Shown here piece by piece: positions 17,424-25,912 of a stretch of 61,371 bases of DNA. The position numbers were made by a program, and so were the translations under genes. This stretch comes from Streptomyces corallincola. Lineage in GTDB: Bacteria > Actinomycetota > Actinomycetes > Streptomycetales > Streptomycetaceae. The notes beneath the pieces were generated by a model. That model worked only from the letters and a program-made list of their open reading frames with translations. It made no database searches and was not told the DNA's origin. Numbering within the stretch: position 1 is the stretch's first letter; every line of letters begins with the position of its first letter. The stretch covers positions 1 to 61,371 of the forward strand of contig NZ_JAHRXF010000038.1 of NCBI RefSeq assembly GCF_019104725.1, in the 5' to 3' direction.

Positions 17424-18893
17424 ATGCGAACCGACACCTCCCCCGGCGCCCTCCCGGCGCGGGAACACCTCCCGGTGAGGGAGCACCTGCCCGCGCGGGA
17501 ACACCTTCCGGCGGCGGGCGCCGGTGCGCCCGTGCTGGACGTGGTGATCCCCGTCCACAACGAGGAGAAGGATCTCGAACGGTCCGTACGCGGACTGCAC
17601 GCGCACCTGAGCGAGAACTTCCCGTACGCCTTCCGGATCACCGTCGCCGACAACGCCTCCACGGACGCCACCCCGCGCCTCGCCGTGCGTCTCGCGGCCG
17701 AGCTGCCCGGGGTGAGCAGCGTGCGGCTGGAGGAGAAGGGACGCGGGCGGGCGCTGCGCGCGGTGTGGGCCGCGTCCGACGCACCGGTGCTCGCGTACAT
17801 GGACGTCGATCTGTCCACCGGGCTGAACGCGCTGCTGCCGCTGGTCGCGCCGCTGATCTCGGGCCACTCGGACCTGGCGATCGGCTCCCGGCTGGTGCGT
17901 TCCTCGCGGGTGGTGCGCGGTCCGAAGCGCGAACTCATCAGCCGCGCCTACAACTTGATACTGCGCGGCTCGCTGCACGCCCGCTTCTCCGACGCCCAGT
18001 GCGGGTTCAAGGCGATCCGGCGTGACGTGGCGCGGGCGCTGCTGCCGCTGGTGGAGGACACCGGCTGGTTCTTCGACACCGAGCTGCTGGTGCTGGCCGA
18101 GCGGGCGGGGCTGCGCATCCACGAGGTGCCGGTGGACTGGGTGGACGACCCGAATTCCACCGTGCACCTGGTGAGCACCGCGACCGACGACCTCAAGGGC
18201 GTGTGGCGGATCGGGCGCGCGCTGGCCACCGGTTCGCTCCCGCTGGACCGGCTCGCCCGCCCGTTCGGCGACGACCCGCGCGACCGGGAGATCGCGGACG
18301 TGCCGCGCGGCCTGGCCCGTCAACTGGTCGGCTTCTGCGTGGTCGGTGGCCTGTCCACCCTCTTCTACCTGCTGCTCTACAGCGGCTTCCGGCACTTCGG
18401 CGGCGCCCAGACCGCCAACGCGCTCGCCCTGCTCGCCTCGGCGGTCGTCAACACGGCCGCCAACCGGAGGCTCACCTTCGGGGTGCGCGGCCGGGGCGGC
18501 GCCGTACGCCACCAGGCGCAGGGTCTGGTGGTGTTCGGCATCGGACTCGCCCTGACCAGCGGCTCGCTGGCCGCGCTGCACACCGCGACCGCCGCCCCGG
18601 CCCACTCCACCGAGCTGGCGGTGCTCATCGCCGCCAACCTCGCCGCGACCGTCCTGCGCTTCCTGCTGTTCCGCGCCTGGCTGTTCCCGGAGGGCGCGGG
18701 GAGAGCCACGGCGCGTACGGCGGCGTACGGACCCGTGCCCACCTCCCGCACCACCCCGTCCGCGTCCCGCACCACCCCGTCCGTGTCCCGCACCACCCCG
18801 TCCGTGTCCCGCACTTCCCCGCTCACCTCTTCGCCCACCTCCCGCACCACCCCACCGACCACCCGCACCACCGAACCGGGGGATCTCCGATGA
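17424..18893 (+). CDS. GT2 glycosyltransferase fused to GtrA-like membrane domain
   Basis: A 489-residue protein. A family 2 glycosyltransferase domain (about 38-270) opens VVIPVHNEEKDLE, with DNASTDAT and the metal-binding MDVDLSTGL, characteristic of polyprenyl-phosphate hexose synthases (DPM1/GtrB-like). A GtrA-like domain with four hydrophobic helices follows (about 300-430). It probably makes and flips a lipid-phosphate sugar for the GT39 enzyme encoded next. Both ends carry repeats: PAREHLP units at 10-30 and SRTTPS units in the last 50 residues. ATG 17424 is chosen since the GT2 fold follows at once. The stop overlaps the next gene by 4 nt. Confidence 0.88.
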   Translation: MRTDTSPGALPAREHLPVREHLPAREHLPAAGAGAPVLDVVIPVHNEEKDLERSVRGLHAHLSENFPYAFRITVADNASTDATPRLAVRLAAELPGVSSVRLEEKGRGRALRAVWAASDAPVLAYMDVDLSTGLNALLPLVAPLISGHSDLAIGSRLVRSSRVVRGPKRELISRAYNLILRGSLHARFSDAQCGFKAIRRDVARALLPLVEDTGWFFDTELLVLAERAGLRIHEVPVDWVDDPNSTVHLVSTATDDLKGVWRIGRALATGSLPLDRLARPFGDDPRDREIADVPRGLARQLVGFCVVGGLSTLFYLLLYSGFRHFGGAQTANALALLASAVVNTAANRRLTFGVRGRGGAVRHQAQGLVVFGIGLALTSGSLAALHTATAAPAHSTELAVLIAANLAATVLRFLLFRAWLFPEGAGRATARTAAYGPVPTSRTTPSASRTTPSVSRTTPSVSRTSPLTSSPTSRTTPPTTRTTEPGDLR

Positions 18894-21112
18894 CCACCCA
18901 CCCCGTGCTTCCGGCGGCCGAGGCCGCCCCGCGTGTCCGGCCCTCGGCCGGGCCCGCCGTGCCCCGCCTCGCGCGGCGGCTGTGGCGGGGCCGCACCGAG
19001 GACCCGGCCTGGGCGCGCCCGGCGCTGCTCGGCCTGCTGGCCCTCACGCTCGCCACCTACCTGTACGGCCTGAGCGCCTCCGGATACGCCAACTCGTTCT
19101 ACGCCGCCGCCGTCCAGGCGGGCGGCACCTCCTGGAAGGCGTTCTTCTTCGGCTCGCTCGACGGCGGCAACGCCATCACCGTGGACAAGCCCTCGGCGTT
19201 CCTGTGGCCGATGGAGCTGGCGGTACGGATCTTCGGGCTGGGCTCCTGGTCGGTGCTGGTCCCGCAGGTGCTGATGGGCGTCGGCACGGTCGCCGTCGTG
19301 TACGCGGGGGTGCGGCGCAGGTCGTCCCCGGCGGCCGGGCTGATCGCGGGCGCCGTGCTGGCGCTGACGCCGGTCGCCGCGCTGATGTTCCGGTTCGACA
19401 ACCCGGACGCGATGCTGGCCCTGCTGATGGCGCTGGCCTGCTACTTCACCGTACGCGCGGTGGAGGACGGCCGGACCCGCTGGCTGGTCGGGGCGGGCGT
19501 GGCGGTCGGTCTGGCCTTCCTCGCCAAGACCCTCCAGGCGTTCGTGATCCTGCCGCCGCTGGCCATCGTCTACGCGGTGTGCGGTCCCGTACGGCCGCTC
19601 AGGCGGCTCGCGCAGCTCGGCTGGGCCACCCTCGCGCTGCTCGTCTCCGGCGGCTGGTGGGTGGCGATCGTCGAGCTGTGGCCCGCCGACTCCCGTCCCT
19701 ATGTGGGTGGTTCGCAGCACAACAGCTTCCTTGAGCTGACCTTCGGCTACAACGGGCTCGGCCGGATCAGCGGCGACGAGACCGGCAGCGTCGGCGGCGG
19801 AGGTGGTCCGGGCGGCCGTTCCGGCGGCGGGGGCGGCATGTGGGGCTCGACCGGCTGGGACCGGATGTTCACCTCCGAGGTCGGCGGCCAGGTCTCCTGG
19901 CTGCTCCCGGCCGCGCTGATCCTGCTGGTCGCCGCGCTCTGGGCGACCCGCAAGGCCCGCCGGGCGTCGGTCACCCGCGCCTCGTTCCTGGTGTGGGGCG
20001 GCTCGCTGCTGATCACGATGGTGGTCTTCAGCTACATGGCGGGCATCTTCCACTCGTACTACACGATCGCCCTCGCCCCCTACCTCGCCGCCGTCACCGG
20101 CATGGGTGCCGGACTGCTCTGGGAGCGGCGGCGCGAACTGTGGGCCGCGCTCACGCTGGCCGCCGCCGTGGTGGCGGGCGGTGCGTGGGGGTACGTCCTG
20201 CTGAACCGCACGCCGTCCTATCTGCCGTGGCTGCGCTGGCTGGTGCTGATCGGCGCCCTGCTCGCGGCGTTCGGGCTGGTCTTCGCGGGCCGCCTGCCGC
20301 GCCGGGCCGCGCTGGCCGCGGCGCTGGTCGGGCTGCTGGCGGGGCTCGGCGGTCCGACGGCGTACACGCTGTCCACCGTGAACTCCGGGCACACCGGCTC
20401 ACTGCCGACGGCGGGTCCGGCGGGCGCGGGCATGAGGGGCTTCGGCGCCCGTGCGGGCGGGTTCCGCGCGGGCGGCGGGTTCGGCGGGGGCGGGTTCCGC
20501 TTCCCCGGCGGTGCGCCGGGCGGGGCGCAGGGGCCCGGCCAGGGCTCCGGTACGGGGGGTGCGCCCGGTGCTCCCGGTGCGCCGGGGCAGGGGTCCGGCG
20601 GGGGCTTCCCCGGTTTCCCCGGTGGCACCGGCACCGGCTCCCGGGGTGAGGACCCCCGGACGGGTGGCGGTGTGCGCGGTGGCGGCATGGGCGGCCTGCT
20701 GAACGGTGCCAAGGTGAGCGCGGACGCGAAGAAGCTGCTCGCGCGGGACGCCGCGAAGTACACCTGGGTGGCCGCCTCCATCGGCTCCCAGAACGCCGCG
20801 AGCTACCAACTCGCCACCGGAAGGCCCGTGATGGCCATCGGCGGCTTCAACGGCACCGACCCCTCCCCGACCCTGGCCCAGTTCAAGACGTACGTGGCGG
20901 AAGGACGGGTCCACTACTTCATCGCCGGGGGCGGCATGGGCATGGGCAGGGGTACGGGTCGTACCGGCGGCTCCGCCGAGGGCGCGGGCGGGATGCCCGG
21001 CGCGGGCCGCGCCTCCGGGACCTCGTCGAGCATCAGCACCTGGGTGGAGGCGACGTTCCGGAAGGTGACGGTCGGCTCGGCCACCTTCTACGACCTGACG
21101 CGGAAGGTCTGA
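18890..21112 (+). CDS. GT39/ArnT-like membrane glycosyltransferase (PMT_2)
   Basis: A 740-residue polytopic protein of the PMT_2/ArnT superfamily, which moves a sugar from a lipid-phosphate donor to an acceptor on the outer face of the membrane. An early loop carries AGGTSWKAFFFGSLDGGN and ITVDKPSAFLW, matching the acidic first extracellular loop of the family. About ten hydrophobic helices run from residue 44 to about 510. Gly-rich stretches interrupt it at about 300-325 and 505-595, and the final ~130 residues form a soluble domain beginning KVSADAKKLLARDAAKYTW. ATG 18890 overlaps the GT2 stop (ATGA). The acceptor is unknown; protein or cell-wall glycosylation is inferred. Confidence 0.87.
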   Translation: MTTHPVLPAAEAAPRVRPSAGPAVPRLARRLWRGRTEDPAWARPALLGLLALTLATYLYGLSASGYANSFYAAAVQAGGTSWKAFFFGSLDGGNAITVDKPSAFLWPMELAVRIFGLGSWSVLVPQVLMGVGTVAVVYAGVRRRSSPAAGLIAGAVLALTPVAALMFRFDNPDAMLALLMALACYFTVRAVEDGRTRWLVGAGVAVGLAFLAKTLQAFVILPPLAIVYAVCGPVRPLRRLAQLGWATLALLVSGGWWVAIVELWPADSRPYVGGSQHNSFLELTFGYNGLGRISGDETGSVGGGGGPGGRSGGGGGMWGSTGWDRMFTSEVGGQVSWLLPAALILLVAALWATRKARRASVTRASFLVWGGSLLITMVVFSYMAGIFHSYYTIALAPYLAAVTGMGAGLLWERRRELWAALTLAAAVVAGGAWGYVLLNRTPSYLPWLRWLVLIGALLAAFGLVFAGRLPRRAALAAALVGLLAGLGGPTAYTLSTVNSGHTGSLPTAGPAGAGMRGFGARAGGFRAGGGFGGGGFRFPGGAPGGAQGPGQGSGTGGAPGAPGAPGQGSGGGFPGFPGGTGTGSRGEDPRTGGGVRGGGMGGLLNGAKVSADAKKLLARDAAKYTWVAASIGSQNAASYQLATGRPVMAIGGFNGTDPSPTLAQFKTYVAEGRVHYFIAGGGMGMGRGTGRTGGSAEGAGGMPGAGRASGTSSSISTWVEATFRKVTVGSATFYDLTRKV

Positions 21113-21250
21113 CGCCCAGAGGGAAGGGCTGACGCCCACGAGCCCCACGCCCAGCAGCCCCACGCCCGGGAACCGCACGCCCGGGAGCCGTACTCGCCGG
21201 GCGCCGTACGCCCGGAGGCCGGCCCGCGCTCCTCCCCGTGCGTCCGTCAA

Positions 21251-21282
21251 CGGCCCGGAACGTCGCGTGACGTTCCGGGCCG
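21251..21282. terminator. 14-bp hairpin between the GT39 and TetR genes
   Basis: Perfect arms 21251-21264 and 21269-21282 with GCGT loop. It lies 138 nt after GT39 and 56 nt before the TetR start, so it may be a terminator or an operator centred on AACGTC-gcgt-GACGTT. Confidence 0.6.
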
Positions 21283-21337
21283 CTGGGTATGCGCCCGGCA
21301 TCGTGGGAAGCGGCCGAGTGCGGGGAAGGGTGCGTCG

Positions 21338-22093
21338 ATGGCCAATACGGATGCGCGGCCGGTACGGACGAGCGTCTGGCTGGAGGGCAGGACCCGGCGG
21401 GCGGCGCGGGGCGGCCAGCCGTCCGGGCTCGACCGTGAGCGGATCACCGCGGCGAGCGTCCGGCTGCTCGACGCCGGGGGACTCGCCGGGTTCTCCATGC
21501 GCCGTCTGGCCGCCGACCTGAACGTGACCGCGATGTCCCTGTACTGGTACGTGGACACCAAGGACCACCTGCTGGAACTCGCCCTGGACGCGGCGTACGG
21601 CGAACTCCCGGACCCCGCCGCGGAAGAGGGCGCCGACTGGCGCGGCAGACTGCGCCGACTGGCCGGGGAGTACCGGGCGATGCTGCTCCGGCACCCCTGG
21701 CTGTCACCGCTGGCCGGGCGGTATCTGAACATCGGCCCGCACGCGCTCGCCTTCTCGCGCGGGGTCCGCCGGGCGGTCCGCGACACCGGGCTGCCCGCCG
21801 ACCGGGTGCCCGGCGCCATCGCCGCCGTCCTGCAGTTCGTCTACGGCTACGGCACCCTGGAGGGCCGTTTCCTCACCCGGAGCGCGGACTCGGGCCAGAC
21901 CCCGGACGAGTACGTCGAGCAGGCGCTCGCCTCGGCCCGGCAGGACCCCCGTGTCGCCGCCCACCTCCAGGAGTCGCGGGAGATCATCGAGGCGCGGGGC
22001 AGCGCGACCGTCGCCGAGAACCGCGACCGGGACTTCACCGTCGCCCTCGACCTGCTGCTGGCGGGCATCGAGGCGATGGCGGACCGGGGTTGA
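21338..22093 (+). CDS. TetR-family transcriptional regulator
   Basis: A 251-residue regulator. The N-terminal HTH (about 32-78) has LDRERITAASVRLLDAGGLAG, then FSMRRLAADLNVTAMSLYWYV and DTKDHLLELALD, the standard TetR pattern, here of the TetR/ActII C-terminal type. The C-terminal ligand/dimer domain spans about 90-240. GGAAGGG precedes ATG 21338 by 7 nt. The flanking genes give no obvious target; the palindrome at 21251-21282 may be its own operator. Confidence 0.85.
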   Translation: MANTDARPVRTSVWLEGRTRRAARGGQPSGLDRERITAASVRLLDAGGLAGFSMRRLAADLNVTAMSLYWYVDTKDHLLELALDAAYGELPDPAAEEGADWRGRLRRLAGEYRAMLLRHPWLSPLAGRYLNIGPHALAFSRGVRRAVRDTGLPADRVPGAIAAVLQFVYGYGTLEGRFLTRSADSGQTPDEYVEQALASARQDPRVAAHLQESREIIEARGSATVAENRDRDFTVALDLLLAGIEAMADRG

Positions 22094-22160
22094 CGGGACC
22101 CCGGCGCCCGGTCCCCGGCACGGGACGCGGCGCCCCCTCCGATGCCCGCCCTCCCGGTGC

Positions 22161-22631
22161 TCAGTCCTTCGGCGCCAGGTGCGCCGGGAAGCCGCCGGTG
22201 GCCACCGGGCCCCAGCGCTCGGGGGTGATCCGGATGATGGACTTGCCCTGACGGACCATCGCGGCCCGGTACTCGTCCCAGTCCGGGTGCTCACCGGCGA
22301 TGTTGCGGAAGTACTCGACGAGCGGCTCGACCGAGTCGGGGCTGTCGAGGACCTCGGCGGTGCCGTCGATCTGCACCCACGCGTCGTTCCAGTCGTCGCT
22401 CAGCACGATCAGGCTGACGCGGGAGTCCCGCTTGGCGTTGGTGGTCTTGGCCCGCTCGGGGTAGGTGGAGACGACGATCCGGCCGGAGTCGTCCACCCCG
22501 CAGGTCAGCGGGGAGCCCTGCGGGGAGCCGTCCGCACGGCGGGTGAGCAGGATCGCCCGGTGCCGGGGCCGTACGAACTCCAGCAGTTCGTCCAGGGAGA
22601 CACGGGTGTTGGTAGCGATGTGGGAAGCCAT
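22161..22631 (-). CDS. PPOX-fold F420- or FMN-dependent oxidoreductase
   Basis: A 156-residue split-barrel protein of the pyridoxamine-5'-phosphate-oxidase-like family, probably the F420-dependent class common in actinomycetes. Features: VRPRHRAILLTRRADGSPQ near residue 20, VSTYPERAKTTNAKRDSRVS at about 55-75 (typical cofactor phosphate-binding KxxN/RxxR segment), and VQIDGTAEVLD at about 86-97. ATG 22631 lacks a ribosome site; TAGGCT at 22639-22644 (minus) lies 7 nt upstream, suggesting a leaderless message. Substrate unknown. Confidence 0.82.
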   Translation of the reverse strand: MASHIATNTRVSLDELLEFVRPRHRAILLTRRADGSPQGSPLTCGVDDSGRIVVSTYPERAKTTNAKRDSRVSLIVLSDDWNDAWVQIDGTAEVLDSPDSVEPLVEYFRNIAGEHPDWDEYRAAMVRQGKSIIRITPERWGPVATGGFPAHLAPKD

Positions 22632-22686
22632 GCGGGCCAGCCTATGCGCCGGGCGGCGCGTACACGCACGGCCGGGCGGGTGCCGC

Positions 22687-23034
22687 TCAGCTCGTCAGCG
22701 CTTCCCGCGCGTCGTCGTACAGCGGCACGTCACGGCGTACGCCGGTCAGGGTGAGGACGCGGCCGGGGAGGCCGTCGGGGAGCGCGGCGACCCGGACCTC
22801 GGTGTCCGGGCGGAGGGCGCGGCTTATGCCCTCGACGAGGTGGGCGCCCTGGGAGTCCATGAAGTGGGTGCCGGTCAGGTCCAGCACCAGCAGCCGGGGG
22901 CGTTGCGCGAGGGCGAGGGCGAGGATGTGGTCGTACAGCTCGGGTGCCGTGCCCATGTCCAGTTCCGCGGGCAGCCGGAGCAGCGTGCGGCCGGGCAGCC
23001 CGCTGGGCGTGCACGGGGTCGGGACGAAGGTCAC
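22687..23034 (-). CDS. STAS-domain anti-sigma-factor antagonist
   Basis: A 115-residue single STAS domain. The core LVLDLTGTHFMDSQGAHLV contains the Ser that in SpoIIAA-type proteins is phosphorylated by the partner anti-sigma kinase. GTG 23034 is preferred, with AGGTGAG a few nt upstream; an upstream frame could start at 23109 but adds only a basic stretch. No anti-sigma kinase is adjacent, though an RsbW-like ATPase gene lies at 40853-41509 and sigF/sigN at 29.6-31.7 kb. A link to these is speculation. Confidence 0.75.
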   Translation of the reverse strand: MTFVPTPCTPSGLPGRTLLRLPAELDMGTAPELYDHILALALAQRPRLLVLDLTGTHFMDSQGAHLVEGISRALRPDTEVRVAALPDGLPGRVLTLTGVRRDVPLYDDAREALTS

Positions 23035-23283
23035 GGGACACTCACCTGACGGGCGGGGGCGGTCTGGGGTCCGCGCCCGCTTCCGGGCACGGCGGAGCCA
23101 GAGGGCCACTGCCTGACCGACCCGCCCATTGGAACACGCGCCGCCCGGACGGCGGAAGCGGCGGTGACCGGACGGCGGGCGCCCGGGCCGGGGGCCCCGG
23201 AGCGCGGACGCCGGGGCCCCGGAACGCGGACCTGAGGTCAGAGCGCCGACCGAACGTCACTTCGCCGCAAGGGAGCAGCTAGA

Positions 23284-24057
23284 GTGCTGTTGTCGTTTGC
23301 TCGCAGTCGGGAATGTGCTGCGGAGCTCTCCAAGCACGGCCTAGAGGCCGTGTCATCCGAGAGGTTCGTGGTGGCTTCGTCTGACTTTTCCGATGTGGCA
23401 CGTATCGCAGCTGAGCTGGGCCTGGCCGAGGCACTGACCGTGGCGGCCCGGGAGCTGCACGAGACCGCCACCCCCGACGCCACGCTGCGCGCCGCCGCCG
23501 AACTGGCCGTCAAGCTGCTGCCGGGTGCCGAGCACGCCGGAGTCCTGGAGATGGAGCGGGGCGAACACCTGCGTGCGGTCGCCTGGAGCGACGAGCTGGT
23601 CCGGGACGCGGGCGCCCCCAGCCTCACGCACTGGGAGGAGCTGTGGACCTCACCGGTGGTGCGTACGGCGCACGGCACGGAGGACGACGGACGGGGACCG
23701 CTCTCCGGCCTGGGGCTGCGCTCGGTGCTGTCGCTGCGGCTGCGGGCCGACAAACGAAGACTCACCGTCCTCACCGCGTACTCCCGTGATCCGCACGCCT
23801 TCGACGAGTCGGCGACCCGGCTCGGCCGTCTGTTCACCACCCATGTCAGCCTGGCGCTGAAGTCGGTGACCGTGCGCGAGCAGCTCACCGAGGCCATGCA
23901 GACCCGCGACCTGATCGGCCAGGCCACCGGGGTGCTGATGGAGCGTCTGGACATCGACGCGGGCGCCGCCTTCGAGAGCCTGGTCCGCGCCTCCCAGCGC
24001 GAGAACGTCAAACTCCGCGACCTGGCCCGCCGCATCGTGGGCGCGAGCGACAACTAG
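23284..24057 (+). CDS. GAF-ANTAR RNA-binding regulator (first of two)
   Basis: A 257-residue protein with a divergent GAF sensor domain (about 50-185) and a C-terminal ANTAR domain (about 195-255), including TRDLIGQATGVLMERLDID, the core contacting antiterminator RNA hairpins, and ENVKLRDLARRIV. ANTAR proteins usually prevent transcription termination at tandem hexaloop hairpins. GTG 23284 has AAGGGAG 9 nt upstream; GTG at about 23368 is a possible shorter start. The gene is followed by a second GAF-ANTAR gene. No target hairpin was identified in the window. Confidence 0.85.
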   Translation: MLLSFARSRECAAELSKHGLEAVSSERFVVASSDFSDVARIAAELGLAEALTVAARELHETATPDATLRAAAELAVKLLPGAEHAGVLEMERGEHLRAVAWSDELVRDAGAPSLTHWEELWTSPVVRTAHGTEDDGRGPLSGLGLRSVLSLRLRADKRRLTVLTAYSRDPHAFDESATRLGRLFTTHVSLALKSVTVREQLTEAMQTRDLIGQATGVLMERLDIDAGAAFESLVRASQRENVKLRDLARRIVGASDN

Positions 24058-24201
24058 TCCCACCCGCAGGCGCGTACGGCAGTGTGCGCGCCCCCGGCCT
24101 GCCCGTTCGCGCCCCCGGACCGCCTCCGCCCGTGCCCCGGTCCGCCCCCCGGCCGCGTCCCCGTCTGCTTCACGTACGCCGTTCGGGATACCCGTAGCCG
24201 T

Positions 24202-24984
24202 ATGAGACCTGACACTTCGGAGACCCTGGACCGGGTCATGGCGCGGGGCGGCGGACTCGATACGCTGCTGCGCGACCTGACCGACCGTGCTGTGCGCGAG
24301 GTGCCCGGCGTCGCCGCGTGCAGCGTCACCGTGCGCCGCGCCGACCGGCTGATGACCCTCGCGGGCAGCGCGGGCCTGCCGAGCGGGCTCGACCAGCGGC
24401 AGTACGAGAACGAGTCGGGCCCGTGCGTGGACGCGTCCGAGACCGGTGAGGTGCAGTACGCGCCGGACCTGGCACGCGAGTCGCGGTGGCCGGGCTACAC
24501 CCCGCAGGCGCTGGCCGCCGGGGTGCACTCGGTGCTGGCGCTGCCGCTGGTGGTCGAGGGCGAGGCGGGGGCCGCCCTGAACCTCTACGCGACCGGGCCG
24601 GGCGCCCTGGAGGCGGGCCGGGAGGCGGCCGAGAGCCTCGCGGCCCGCGCGGCGGACATGATCGACACCGCGCTGCGGATCGAGGCGGAGAGCGCCTCGG
24701 CCGCCGATGTGCGGCTCGCGCTGCTCTCGCGCAGCGTCATCGACCAGGCGGTCGGCATCCTGATGGCGCGGGAGCGGCTGGACGCGGCGGCGGCCCTGGG
24801 ACGGCTGCGCCGGGTCTCCCAGGACCGCAATGTGAAGCTCCGCGACCTGGCCGCGGACCTGGTGGCGGGCGCGTCCGGACCGTCCCGGCCCGCCGGGACC
24901 GCGCGGGTCCCGCAGCCGCCCGGGCCCGGAGTGCCCGGGCGGCCCGCGCAGGTGCCCCGCCGCTCGTCAGGCCGTCGGCAGTGA
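24202..24984 (+). CDS. GAF-ANTAR RNA-binding regulator (second of two)
   Basis: A 260-residue protein. The GAF domain (about 18-155) has QYENESGPCVDASETGEV, a common pattern in actinobacterial GAF-ANTAR proteins with a possible ligand-binding Cys. The ANTAR domain (about 168-225) has SRSVIDQAVGILMARERLD and NVKLRDLAADLV. A Pro/Arg-rich tail of about 30 residues follows. ATG 24202 has no strong ribosome site. The 3' end overlaps the convergent YceI gene by 18 nt. It lies 144 nt after the first GAF-ANTAR gene and shares its architecture. Confidence 0.85.
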   Translation: MRPDTSETLDRVMARGGGLDTLLRDLTDRAVREVPGVAACSVTVRRADRLMTLAGSAGLPSGLDQRQYENESGPCVDASETGEVQYAPDLARESRWPGYTPQALAAGVHSVLALPLVVEGEAGAALNLYATGPGALEAGREAAESLAARAADMIDTALRIEAESASAADVRLALLSRSVIDQAVGILMARERLDAAAALGRLRRVSQDRNVKLRDLAADLVAGASGPSRPAGTARVPQPPGPGVPGRPAQVPRRSSGRRQ

Positions 24985-25788
24985 GTCGCCCTGGACGGTC
25001 TGGATGTCCAGCTCCACCCTGAGCGTGGTGCCGATGGCGGCGATCCCGGCCTGGAGGACCTGGTTGTAGTTCATGGCGAAGTCCTCGCGCCGCAGCTCGG
25101 TGGTGGCCCGGAACGCGGCACGGGTGCCGCCCCACGGGTCGGCGCCGGTGCCGAGGTAGGACAGCTCCAGGTCCACCGGGCGCAGCACGCCCCGCATGCC
25201 CAGCTCGCCGTGGACGGTCCAGCGGTCCCGGCCGGCCTGGGAGAGGCCGGTGGACCGGAACGTGATCTCCGGGTACCGCTCCACGTCCAGGAAGTCCGCC
25301 GAGCGCAGATGCGTGTCCCGTGTCCCGTTGCCGGTGTCGATGGACGCGGCCCGGATGACCGCCTCCACCCGGGACTTGGCCGTGTCGTCCGGCGCGATCT
25401 CGACCGTGCCGCCGAACTCGGTGAACCGGCCGTGCACGCTGGAGATCCCCAGGTGCTGGGCGACGGCCGCGACCGAGGAGTGCACGGGGTCGATGGTCCA
25501 CGGGCCGGGCGGCGGCAGTTCGGTGCCGCCCTGCCGGGCCAGGGTGACCGTGCCCGCCTCGGCCCGGCCGCTCGCGGTGACGATCGCGCTGGACGCGGCG
25601 GGCGCGTACCCGACCGCCGTCACGATCACCGTGTACGCGCCGGGCGCCAGCGGGGTGGTGTCCCGTACGGCGCCCTCGGCGTCGGCCTCGGCGCGCAGCA
25701 CCTGCGTGCCCGTCATGTCCGTCACCGTGACGACCGCGTGCGACACGGCCCAGCCGTCGCGGGTGCGGATTCTCGCGGTCAGTCCCAT
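24967..25788 (-). CDS. YceI-family protein with N-terminal beta-sandwich domain
   Basis: A 273-residue protein. Residues about 1-80 form a carboxypeptidase-regulatory/CNA-B-like beta-sandwich (RDGWAVSHAVVTVTDMTG, LAPGAYTVIVTAVGYAPA). Residues about 95-270 form a YceI lipocalin-like barrel starting WTIDPVHSSVAAVAQH and containing FTEFGGTVEIAPD, SADFLDVERYPEITFRST and VDLELSYLG. YceI proteins bind isoprenoid or lipid-like molecules. ATG 25788 has AGGGAGAA upstream. No signal peptide is evident. The sandwich domain resembles those on the C-terminus of the MFS protein encoded just upstream, implying shared origin or function. Confidence 0.82.
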   Translation of the reverse strand: MGLTARIRTRDGWAVSHAVVTVTDMTGTQVLRAEADAEGAVRDTTPLAPGAYTVIVTAVGYAPAASSAIVTASGRAEAGTVTLARQGGTELPPPGPWTIDPVHSSVAAVAQHLGISSVHGRFTEFGGTVEIAPDDTAKSRVEAVIRAASIDTGNGTRDTHLRSADFLDVERYPEITFRSTGLSQAGRDRWTVHGELGMRGVLRPVDLELSYLGTGADPWGGTRAAFRATTELRREDFAMNYNQVLQAGIAAIGTTLRVELDIQTVQGDSLPTA

Positions 25789-25831
25789 CCCGTTTCTCCC
25801 TGCAAGCCGTGCGAAGTTCTCATCTGGTACC

Positions 25832-25902
25832 GGCCCGCGGCACGCGCCGCCGGTGGTCGGCGCGGTCGTACGCCGCCCGGTGGTCGGCGCGTGCCGCGGG
25901 CC
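25832..25902 (-). terminator. 18-bp-arm hairpin between the MFS and YceI genes
   Basis: Perfect arms 25832-25849 and 25885-25902 enclose a 35-nt loop. The loop and arms include a duplicated CGGTGGTCGGCGCG. It lies 10 nt after the MFS stop and could terminate, attenuate or protect the MFS mRNA. Confidence 0.65.
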
Positions 25903-25912
25903 GTGGTCCCGG

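Noticed and set aside
21251..21282. Certain TetR operator
   Set aside because: The 14-bp stem with a 4-nt loop is equally good as a terminator for the GT39 gene; kept as ambiguous hairpin.
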